Below, piece after piece: positions 1 to 5,299 of a DNA stretch of 5,299 bases; positions within the stretch are counted from its first letter, which is position 1; each line of letters starts with the position of its first letter. The notes beneath the pieces were generated by a model. The model saw only the letters and a program-made list of their open reading frames with translations, had not been told where the DNA came from and searched no databases. The position numbers were made by a program, and so were the translations under genes. The DNA is from an uncultured Lentisphaeria bacterium (GTDB lineage: Bacteria; Verrucomicrobiota; Lentisphaeria; Victivallales; Victivallaceae), in NCBI GenBank assembly GCA_903821255.1, contig CAIJKT010000605.1, positions 1 through 5,299 on the forward strand, read 5' to 3'.

Positions 1-2
1 CC

Positions 3-1502
3 GCGCTGGGACCGGTGATGATCGCCACGGTTATCAGCAAAATGCCCGGCTGGGAAGTGGAAGTTATCGACGAGAACAATTACCACCGTCGCGGCCCGAA
101 AGACGACTCCAGCAGGCCGGATCATGCGGCTTTGCAGGCGATCCGCCGCGCGGATGTGGTCGGCTTTTACGGCGGTTTGACCAGCACCGTTCCCCGGCTT
201 TACGAGATTTCCCGGTTCTACAAGGAGCAGGGCGCGATCACGCTTGGCGGTGGCCAGCATTTTGTGGATGACAATCTGCGCGAAGGGCTGGACCATGGTC
301 TTGACTATCTGGTGATCGGAGAAGGCGAAGTCACGATCCGGGAATTGATGAACACGCTGATTGCCGGCGAAGACCCGGAAAAAGTGGAAGGCATCGCCTT
401 TTACCGCAATGGCGAACTGGTCAAAACCGCGATCCGGGAAGACATTAAGAATATTGACCAGTTGCCGCTGCCGGATTTTTCGCTGCTGCGTCACGCCAAG
501 ATTAATTTGTATCCGGTGAGCTGGGAACGCGGCTGCGGGATGCAGTGCGAGTTCTGCACGGTGAAGGGCCGGGTGCGCTGTCCGTCGCCGGATTATGTCA
601 TGAACCAGATATCCTCGCTGTTTGAACGGTTTAATGCAACCTACTTCTTTATTGTTGACGATCTTTTCGGTCAGAACCGTCTGCTGGCGCTGGATTTCTG
701 CGAACGGCTGAGGAAATATCAGGAGAACATGGGAGTCAGTTTCTTCATTACGGTCCAGATCCGTCTGGACAAGGCGAAGGACCTTGAATTGCTGAAGGCG
801 ATGCAGGCGGCCAACATCAGAGTCGTGGCAATCGGATATGAATCTCCGATCCCGGAAGAACTCAAGGCCATGAACAAAAAACTTCATCCGGATGAAATGA
901 TTGCCAACACCAGAATCTTTCATAAAGCCGGTTTTATGGTCCACGGCATGTTTATTTTTGGTTATCCCGCCAGGGAAGGGCAGTTTTTCACGATGTCGGC
1001 CGAGGACCGGATCAAAGCATTCTGGAAATTCATCCGTAAAGCCCGCATCGACACCATTCAGATTCTGCTGCCGGTGCCGCTGCCGGGAACCGAGCTGACC
1101 AAACGGTTGAGCGACGCCGGCCGGGTTTTCCCGAAAGCGACAATCGGCTGGGAATATTACGACGGCAATTTTCCGCTGTTCACGCCGGATTACCCGCTCA
1201 CCGCGGAAGATATGCATCTGGCCAACAAAACGATCATGGCCCGCTTTTACCAGTTCAGCTATGTTTTCGCCATCGGGCTGGACTTCCTGCTGTTCCCGAT
1301 GATCCTGTTCCCGTTCTTCAACGTGAAAGACGGCTGGCGCAAGTGGTATCACTCATGGCGGAACAATGTCTGGCGCTTTATCGGCTGGAATATTCTGCGT
1401 AAATGGATGTCGAACCGCAATAAAGATAATTTTGCCGCCAAGCTGGAAGCTGTTGGAAAAAGTCTGCCGCCCAATGTCAAAGGGATCACGGCTGATAAAT
1501 AA
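3..1502 (+). CDS. B12-binding-type radical SAM protein, 5'-truncated by window edge
   Basis: This is a COG1032-type radical SAM enzyme, of the group with an N-terminal cobalamin-binding-like Rossmann domain; substrate unknown. The frame is open to the left edge: codons before the GTG at 15 and ATG at 18 read A-L-G-P, which continues into a first helix typical of this fold, so the true start is probably upstream. Visible are 499 residues. The Rossmann part includes LGGGQHF and VIGEGE (about 255-330). The radical SAM cluster is CX3CX2C, with Cys codons at 534, 546 and 555, inside WERGCGMQCEFCT. Further core signatures are VDDLFGQNR (about 655-680), IGYESP (about 832-850) and GMFIFGYP. Near the C-terminus a hydrophobic stretch (about 1254-1319, rich in F/L/I/P) is followed by a Trp/Arg/Lys-rich tail, suggesting membrane association. 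The fold assignment is firm; methyltransferase, cyclase or other chemistry cannot be decided. It is transcribed toward the minus-strand block and no partner gene is visible. Confidence 0.9.
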   Translation, partial: ALGPVMIATVISKMPGWEVEVIDENNYHRRGPKDDSSRPDHAALQAIRRADVVGFYGGLTSTVPRLYEISRFYKEQGAITLGGGQHFVDDNLREGLDHGLDYLVIGEGEVTIRELMNTLIAGEDPEKVEGIAFYRNGELVKTAIREDIKNIDQLPLPDFSLLRHAKINLYPVSWERGCGMQCEFCTVKGRVRCPSPDYVMNQISSLFERFNATYFFIVDDLFGQNRLLALDFCERLRKYQENMGVSFFITVQIRLDKAKDLELLKAMQAANIRVVAIGYESPIPEELKAMNKKLHPDEMIANTRIFHKAGFMVHGMFIFGYPAREGQFFTMSAEDRIKAFWKFIRKARIDTIQILLPVPLPGTELTKRLSDAGRVFPKATIGWEYYDGNFPLFTPDYPLTAEDMHLANKTIMARFYQFSYVFAIGLDFLLFPMILFPFFNVKDGWRKWYHSWRNNVWRFIGWNILRKWMSNRNKDNFAAKLEAVGKSLPPNVKGITADK

Positions 1503-1566
1503 GACCGGTGGATTCAATCCTGAAGCGCGAGTATGATGCCGCAAGTCTGCCTGAATATGTAATTTT

Positions 1567-1601
1567 ATTTGTAACTTGTTTGTAATAAACAAGTTACAAA
1601 T
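1567..1601. terminator. Perfect AT-rich palindrome between convergent genes, probable bidirectional terminator
   Basis: The arms at 1567-1581 and 1587-1601 are perfect reverse complements (15 bp; left arm ATTTGTAACTTGTTT) around the 5-base loop GTAAT. It starts 65 bases after the radical SAM stop and ends 4 bases beyond the hydrolase stop, exactly where two converging transcripts need stopping. On the plus strand the stem is followed by a T-rich run (TTATTTATT), which fits an intrinsic terminator. On the minus strand the downstream sequence is less T-rich. The stem has few G/C pairs, which is weak for an intrinsic terminator, so a protein-binding site is an alternative. Confidence 0.6.
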
Positions 1602-1605
1602 TTAT

Positions 1606-3111
1606 TTATTGATTTGCCTGGTACTTTTTCATGCTGTTCTGCTGTGCCTTCGTCGGGTTCTCCAGAAGGAAGAAAACGACGTTGTCGGCGAACTCCTGAC
1701 TCAAGGTTATCCCCATATGCGCCGCGTTCAAATGAACAACGGTCTGCCATTTGATGGGAGACTGCATAAACGGAGTCCATTTGCGGCCTTCGCGTTCGTC
1801 CAGACGGGCGCTGGACGCCAGCACTTTGCCGTCGCCGGCTTCGAAATCGGTGATCTGAAATAAGCCGGTATCCCGGTTAACCGCCGCTGCCCTTCTGGTC
1901 GGTACCGCATCGCCGAGGAACAAGTACAGGTTCACGTCGTCCGGCGGGATGGCGTCAACCCGCAGCGCATCAGTGAACTGCCTGGCCCGCTTCAGGCATT
2001 TTGCCAAGTGGTCGAGAGCTATGGCGCGTCTTTCCACCGGCGTCTTTACGTCCGGCATAATTTTCTTGAGGACATCGTCATTATCCGTACCGGCCAGACC
2101 CCACTTATTTTTGATCCATATCTGCGGGTCAAAGAGATCGACCGCCTTGCCCTTGGGATCGTCGGAATAGACCACCGACCTGGTGCTGGTCAACGGCAGC
2201 ATCTGGTAGTAGGTCGGAAATGTTCCGATGACGGCAGGCGGAAGGACCGGGGCGTCCGGGTCGATCTGGAGCCCGCCGGTCAGTTCGACAAACGTATCGA
2301 GGTAGCCCGCATTGGGGGTGCCGACAACGATCAGCTTGTCAATGTAATTGCTGCCGAACCAGTCGAGTTTCGGCATTGAGCCGTCAGCCGGCAGATCCTG
2401 ATTGCCGTAACGCAGATAGTAGCGGGAAACCATGCCGCCCATGGAATGAGCTATGACATCGAACTGCACGTTGTAATTGTCGATGCCGTACAGCCTCTTA
2501 TATTCCTGCTGTAAATAAGCCCTTTTCTGCAGGATGAATTCATGCAGTCTGGCCGCATTTTCCGGGATGTCGCGCCGCCAGTCGTAATAGAAGGCGAACA
2601 GCGAGTAGAAGTGCTTGTTCTTCGGCAGCGGTTTGCCTTCCTGGTTATAGCCGGCATTTCTCAGCATGTCCAGCATTTTGTTGTAGGCGTTGACATTGAA
2701 CTCCATGCCCAGGACTCTGACGGTGAAGCTCTCCAGCAGCTCACTGGCATATATATGGTCTTTTAATTCCTTCAATGTTTTCCCCTGGGCCATGGGCAGA
2801 GCGAGTTGGCGCAACTGATAATCGGCAAATCCGGAGACCGTTTCACGTCCGGTGATATTTCCCCAGACGGTATCGCCTGTGGTGGTACTCTTCAATCTTG
2901 CCCCGAGAAAACCATGAACAACGATGACCGGATTACGGTATATCCCCTCATAGGACATGGAGTTTCTGGCAATCGTACTGTAGAGCGGTCTGTCATAGAC
3001 TGCTGCGGAATTATATGAACCGGTGGACGGATCGGTGGATGAACACCCCATGGACATGACTACAAACAGCGCAGTCAATGATGTAAAAAACACATTCTTG
3101 ACGATAGACAT
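1606..3111 (-). CDS. LCAT-like alpha/beta-hydrolase, putative lipoprotein esterase/lipase
   Basis: This 501-residue protein is a predicted serine hydrolase of the lecithin:cholesterol acyltransferase-like family, likely acting on lipid or other esters at the cell envelope. Residues 1-22 form a signal peptide (K5, then a hydrophobic core to M21) ending at GC23, giving a putative lipid-anchored Cys. The lipobox is imperfect because Ser, not Leu, sits three residues before the Cys. The domain order fits the family: oxyanion-type HGFLGARL (66-73), VWGN (82-85), YYDWRRD (175-181), nucleophile elbow AHSMGG with Ser223, GTPNAG (264-269), GDGKVLASSA with Asp427 as likely acid, and NAAHMG with His465 as likely base. 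The ATG at 3111 is chosen because a signal peptide starts there, GGGGA precedes it by 4 bases, and a promoter-like pair lies just upstream. The ATG at 3192 would add 27 residues that bury the signal peptide. It is co-directional with the glutaredoxin gene 110 bases upstream. Natural substrate unknown; acyltransferase activity is also possible. Confidence 0.87.
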   Translation of the reverse strand: MSIVKNVFFTSLTALFVVMSMGCSSTDPSTGSYNSAAVYDRPLYSTIARNSMSYEGIYRNPVIVVHGFLGARLKSTTTGDTVWGNITGRETVSGFADYQLRQLALPMAQGKTLKELKDHIYASELLESFTVRVLGMEFNVNAYNKMLDMLRNAGYNQEGKPLPKNKHFYSLFAFYYDWRRDIPENAARLHEFILQKRAYLQQEYKRLYGIDNYNVQFDVIAHSMGGMVSRYYLRYGNQDLPADGSMPKLDWFGSNYIDKLIVVGTPNAGYLDTFVELTGGLQIDPDAPVLPPAVIGTFPTYYQMLPLTSTRSVVYSDDPKGKAVDLFDPQIWIKNKWGLAGTDNDDVLKKIMPDVKTPVERRAIALDHLAKCLKRARQFTDALRVDAIPPDDVNLYLFLGDAVPTRRAAAVNRDTGLFQITDFEAGDGKVLASSARLDEREGRKWTPFMQSPIKWQTVVHLNAAHMGITLSQEFADNVVFFLLENPTKAQQNSMKKYQANQ

Positions 3112-3142
3112 AGAATCCCCGCTATAAAATTGTTGAGTTGTT

Positions 3143-3171
3143 AAGATACAGCATTGTCTATGTTTTTTCAA
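3143..3171 (-). promoter_or_regulatory. Sigma70-like promoter for the lipoprotein hydrolase gene
   Basis: Reading the minus strand, TTGAAA (3171-3166) and TATCTT (3148-3143) are separated by exactly 17 bases. They match the -35 and -10 consensus at 5/6 and 4/6 positions. Transcription would begin near 3136, giving a leader of about 25 bases before the ATG at 3111. This is pattern matching only; the host's sigma preferences are unknown. Confidence 0.45.
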
Positions 3172-3221
3172 CAGACTCAGGCGGTATTTCATTGAAACTG
3201 AGCAATAAACAATTCTTCTCT

Positions 3222-3485
3222 TTACAGTACACCAAATGACTTCAGATCGAGTTCCAGTTCATTAGCATCAAATACCCTGCCCGGCCGCCATCGCCCGTTG
3301 AATTCAAGCGTCGGTACAACCCAGTCGGTCCCGCCGTTGACCTCAATGATTTTCCGGAGAAGTTCTCCGCCTTCAGCATCAATTTCATCAATATTATGGT
3401 ACTGGAACTCCACGCCATGAGCTTTCAACCATTCGACAGTATTCCGGCAGTGCGGACACCATTCGGCGGCATAAACGTTTAACAT
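3222..3485 (-). CDS. Glutaredoxin-like thiol-disulfide oxidoreductase
   Basis: This 87-residue single-domain thioredoxin-fold protein is of glutaredoxin size, probably a cytoplasmic reductant of disulfides or mixed disulfides. The N-terminal strand MLNVYAAEW leads into the active-site motif C10-P-H-C13, followed by a helix (RNTVEWLKAHG) and a second strand. WVVP58T carries the expected cis-proline facing the active site, followed by the strand TLEFNGRW. There is no signal peptide, so the CPHC motif (also known from DsbA) need not mean a periplasmic oxidase. The ATG at 3485 is preferred over the GTG at 3524 because a consensus AGGAGG lies 5 bases before it; the GTG start would add 13 residues encoding that very site and has no ribosome site of its own. 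The gene lies 77 bases after the aminomutase gene on the same strand. Its electron donor and targets cannot be told from the sequence. Confidence 0.85.
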   Translation of the reverse strand: MLNVYAAEWCPHCRNTVEWLKAHGVEFQYHNIDEIDAEGGELLRKIIEVNGGTDWVVPTLEFNGRWRPGRVFDANELELDLKSFGVL

Positions 3486-3490
3486 CTTTT

Positions 3491-3496
3491 CCTCCT
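3491..3496 (-). promoter_or_regulatory. Consensus Shine-Dalgarno deciding the glutaredoxin start
   Basis: AGGAGG on the minus strand, 5 bases (AAAAG) before the ATG at 3485. It is the strongest ribosome binding site in the window and falls inside the longer GTG-initiated reading, which argues against that longer form. Confidence 0.85.
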
Positions 3497-3542
3497 CTGT
3501 TAATAAACGGCGCAGATGCAACACATGAGCGCGACGACCACT

Positions 3543-3562
3543 AAAAAGACACGTTCCCGTGC
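3543..3562 (-). terminator. Weak terminator-like hairpin after the aminomutase stop
   Basis: Starting at the base next to the aminomutase stop codon, the minus strand reads GCACG-GGAA-CGTGT, then C and five T (3547-3543). The stem is 5 bp, including one G-T pair, closed by a GNRA-type loop. The layout is that of an intrinsic terminator but the stem is short, so it may only attenuate read-through into the glutaredoxin gene. Confidence 0.35.
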
Positions 3563-4597
3563 TTATTTGAGCGGCCCTGGATATTTTACTACTTTATCGC
3601 CGGCAATGGTCATGAACCCGTCTCCGCAACGGTAATCCGGCTGCAGCGCGACTTTGCCGCCGCCTTCCGGCAGATCAATGGCGAAAGTCGGAACCGCCAG
3701 CGAAGACAGCCGGGGACGGAATTCACGGAGAATTTCCAGCCCTTTTTCCATGCCGGTGGCAAAGTGGCGGACGCCCCTGACCGGGTCAACATGGAAGAGA
3801 TAATGCGGTTTTACCTGTATCCGGACAAGTTTGCGGAATAGGTCTTCGAGAACGGCGGCATCATCATTGACGCCGCGCAGCAATACCGTCTGATTGAGCA
3901 CGGGAATGCCGGCTTTGATGAACTTCTTACAGGCGGCGGACGATTCCGGAGTGACTTCAACGGGGTGGTTGAAATGGGTCATCAGCCACAAGCCGTCAAA
4001 TCCGGCCAGCATGGTGACAAGCTTCGTGTCAATCCTGTCCGGCCAGGTAACCGGAACCCGGCTGCCGATGCGGATCACGGAAACAGTACCGGTGGAGACC
4101 AGTTTCTTTAAGATTTCATGCAGTCTGTAAGTGCTGAGCATGAGCGGATCACCGCCGGAAATCAGCACTTCCTTAATTTGCGGGTTGTTTTTAAGATAGC
4201 GGCAGGCGTCTTCAAGCTCCGGGTTGCTGATGTCGGTCAACTCCGCGCCGGCTTTCCAGGTACGCTTCCTGAAGCAGAAGCGGCACTTGACCGCGCAGCG
4301 GCCGGTGGCCAGCAGCACGACACGATCAGCAAAACGATGTATGACGCGGGGCACCGGCATCTGGGTTTCCTCGGCCAGCGGGTCGAATGACGCATCCGGA
4401 TCAAGCAGTTCGCCTGAATCCGGCATGCATTGTCTCCAGACCGGGTCATTCGCCGGATCATTGCGGTCAATCAGACTCAGGTAATAAGGCGTAATCTGGA
4501 CTGGATAAAGCTGCTCGACCGCGCGGCACTGTTCCGGCAGTGCGGTATTCAGAAGCTGCGCCGCCTCGGCGGCGCTACATATAAACTCATGCTTCAT
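3563..4597 (-). CDS. kamA: Lysine 2,3-aminomutase family radical SAM enzyme (KamA/EpmB-like)
   Basis: This 344-residue enzyme is predicted to move the alpha-amino group of lysine to the beta carbon using PLP, a 4Fe-4S cluster and S-adenosylmethionine. The product is beta-lysine, either free or for modification of elongation factor P. Visible motifs are the cluster ligands C101-X3-C105-X2-C108 (in CAVKCRFCFRKR), SGGDP (147-151), SRVPV (179-183), the HFNHPVE segment (208-214), NQTVLLRGVND (235-245), Asp271, and Asp308 with Lys315 in IDLPEGGGK. Asp271, Asp308 and Lys315 match clostridial LAM D293, D330 (lysine side-chain recognition) and K337 (PLP Schiff base) with the same internal spacings (37 and 7 residues). 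It is much shorter than clostridial LAM (about 416 residues), lacking its C-terminal extension, and close to E. coli EpmB (342). Lysine specificity is well supported; free lysine versus EF-P lysine as substrate is open, since no efp, epmA or beta-lysine pathway gene is visible. The ATG at 4597 has no good Shine-Dalgarno. Confidence 0.88.
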   Translation of the reverse strand: MKHEFICSAAEAAQLLNTALPEQCRAVEQLYPVQITPYYLSLIDRNDPANDPVWRQCMPDSGELLDPDASFDPLAEETQMPVPRVIHRFADRVVLLATGRCAVKCRFCFRKRTWKAGAELTDISNPELEDACRYLKNNPQIKEVLISGGDPLMLSTYRLHEILKKLVSTGTVSVIRIGSRVPVTWPDRIDTKLVTMLAGFDGLWLMTHFNHPVEVTPESSAACKKFIKAGIPVLNQTVLLRGVNDDAAVLEDLFRKLVRIQVKPHYLFHVDPVRGVRHFATGMEKGLEILREFRPRLSSLAVPTFAIDLPEGGGKVALQPDYRCGDGFMTIAGDKVVKYPGPLK

Positions 4598-4607
4598 AGT
4601 TTTAGCT

Positions 4608-4656
4608 TGCCGGCTCCGGCCGGCAGATTAGACTTGCAATATGGATTATGCCGGAG
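4608..4656 (-). promoter_or_regulatory. GC-rich inverted repeats in the aminomutase leader
   Basis: The 66-base gap upstream of the aminomutase holds a perfect 7-bp hairpin on the minus strand, TGCCGGC-CGGA-GCCGGCA (4625-4608), ending 10 bases before the ATG. CTCCGGC (4656-4650) can instead pair with GCCGGAG (4620-4614), using bases from the first hairpin, so the two pairings exclude each other. The only Shine-Dalgarno-like GGAG (4617-4614) lies in the region shared by both. No T-run follows, so it does not look like a terminator for the isomerase gene. A regulatory role is inference. Confidence 0.35.
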
Positions 4657-4663
4657 TCTGGCG

Positions 4664-5299
4664 TCATTTGACGGTATAAATCCAGTTTTTGCCGTTCCAG
4701 GAGCGGGAAACAGATCCGCACGGACAATTCAGCGAGGACTTATTAAGCAGCCCGGCGATTTCGATTTCGCCGTCCAGCATGCCGATTTTAGCGGCGATTT
4801 CGGCGGCGGTGCCGGTGCAGGCGCCTGCCGAATGCAGTTTTTCAATCACCTGCTGACGGAGATCAAGAATCTCTTTCGCCGCCAGCTTATATGCCTGGAC
4901 GCCGGGCTGATGGAAGGCATTGATATGAATCAGTTCCGCATATACTGCCACTGCGCGTTCGTAGAGCGCAATGATCATGCCCAGGCTGAATTCATCGACC
5001 TCGACAATGCTGATTTTCATGGCCTGCCGCCCTTTGCCGCGCAGCGCGGCGGAGAGGCCTTCCATGAAGCCGTGGAGATAGTCGCCCATTTGAGTGTTGC
5101 CGTCAATCGGCAGCGCCATGGCGTCTTTCAGCACTTCAATGAACGTGACGAAGAAATCGTCGCGTCCGTCGTTCAACTGCTGGATAAAAGCATGGGCGTC
5201 AGTTCCGCCCTTGTTGCCGAAGACATTCAAGCCCTGATGGACGGTATTGCCGTCAAGGTCTTTCTCCTTGCCGATGGATTCCATGACGAGCTGCTGAAA
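4664..5299 (-). CDS. pgi: Glucose-6-phosphate isomerase, C-terminal part (5' end beyond window)
   Basis: This is the C-terminal 211 residues of phosphoglucose isomerase, which interconverts glucose 6-phosphate and fructose 6-phosphate in the cytoplasm. The frame stays open to the right window edge (F-Q-Q-L-V before the ATG at 5284), matching the family's QQLVMES-GKEKDLDG segment, so that ATG is internal and the true start lies outside. Fragment residues 27-41, FGNKGGTDAHAFIQQ, hold the likely catalytic His (codon 5192-5194). Residues 44-58 include FFVTFIEVL. The second family signature appears as FHQPGVQAYK, with the likely catalytic Lys at codon 4886-4888. The remaining tail (about 65 residues) contains GTAAEIAAKIG, resembling a helix-turn-helix-like C-terminal module, then NCPCG. 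The sequence resembles the cyanobacterial/PVC type rather than the enterobacterial enzyme. The aminomutase gene follows 66 bases downstream on the same strand, so co-transcription is plausible though functionally unrelated. Confidence 0.93.
   Translation of the reverse strand, partial: FQQLVMESIGKEKDLDGNTVHQGLNVFGNKGGTDAHAFIQQLNDGRDDFFVTFIEVLKDAMALPIDGNTQMGDYLHGFMEGLSAALRGKGRQAMKISIVEVDEFSLGMIIALYERAVAVYAELIHINAFHQPGVQAYKLAAKEILDLRQQVIEKLHSAGACTGTAAEIAAKIGMLDGEIEIAGLLNKSSLNCPCGSVSRSWNGKNWIYTVK

Noticed and set aside
75..98. N-Y-H-R-R-G in the radical SAM protein resembles the cobalamin DxHxxG motif.
   Set aside because: It follows the second strand of the Rossmann fold rather than the first. 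The real DxHxxG loop would lie upstream, outside the window.
1508..1585. A 25-codon plus-strand reading from GTG (V-D-S-I-L-K-R-E-Y-D...) after the radical SAM gene, possibly a gene remnant.
   Set aside because: No ribosome binding site, no recognisable family, and it runs into the terminator palindrome, which supplies its stop. Chance is sufficient.
1576..1863. Plus-strand reading with an N-terminus resembling that of the minus-strand reading at 1353-1592.
   Set aside because: The similarity comes from both starting inside the same palindrome. Both overlap well-supported genes on the opposite strand.
2008..2379. A 123-codon plus-strand open reading opposite the hydrolase gene.
   Set aside because: It is an antisense shadow of a gene with a full set of hydrolase motifs, and its translation shows no domain.
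3176..3210. CTCAG...CTGAG inverted repeat with an inner TTTC-AAT-GAAA downstream of the glutaredoxin gene, considered as a terminator.
   Set aside because: The stems are short and interrupted and no T-run follows directly, so I cannot support a terminator here.
4118..4484. Overlapping plus-strand readings of 86-90 codons opposite the aminomutase gene.
   Set aside because: They are antisense to the conserved radical SAM cysteine region and show no recognisable motif or ribosome site.
1..5299. Search for insertion sequences, direct repeats, CRISPR arrays, tRNA/rRNA genes and defence or toxin-antitoxin modules.
   Set aside because: None seen. Nearly all the sequence is covered by five recognisable genes with gaps of at most 110 bases, so I do not claim a new system in this window.

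Overview
The window is an ordinary bacterial chromosomal segment of moderate GC content. It has five protein genes, two of them cut by the window edges, and short intergenic gaps (66-110 bases). The lipoprotein-type signal peptide on the hydrolase suggests a bacterium with an outer envelope. The variant form of glucose-6-phosphate isomerase, with a GNKG-G-TD-HA-QQ signature, is one I associate with cyanobacteria and the Planctomycetes-Verrucomicrobia-Chlamydiae/Lentisphaerae side of the tree. A Lentisphaerae- or Verrucomicrobia-like host is a guess from style only. No rRNA, tRNA or other phylogenetic marker is present.

Layout. Positions 1-1502 (+) hold most of a B12-binding-type radical SAM protein whose N-terminus lies left of the window. 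It converges on a long minus-strand block. The 103-base gap between the converging genes carries a perfect 15-bp AT-rich palindrome (1567-1601), probably a shared terminator. The minus-strand block, in transcription order from the right edge, is: the C-terminal 211 residues of glucose-6-phosphate isomerase (4664-5299), a short lysine 2,3-aminomutase family radical SAM enzyme (3563-4597), a small glutaredoxin-like protein (3222-3485), and an LCAT-like serine hydrolase lipoprotein (1606-3111).

How the genes relate. The isomerase, aminomutase and glutaredoxin genes are co-directional and 66-77 bases apart, so they may share a transcript. A weak hairpin plus T-run right after the aminomutase stop could reduce read-through. 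The lipoprotein gene appears to have its own sigma70-like promoter (3143-3171), and that promoter also argues for the shorter start at 3111. No common pathway links the five products: isomerase is central sugar metabolism, aminomutase makes beta-lysine free or on EF-P, glutaredoxin is thiol redox, the hydrolase acts on ester lipids in the envelope, and the radical SAM protein has no assignable substrate.

I found no mobile element, CRISPR array, RNA gene or defence system. The most interesting non-coding signal is the aminomutase leader (4608-4656). It lacks a well-placed Shine-Dalgarno and can be drawn as two mutually exclusive GC-rich hairpins.
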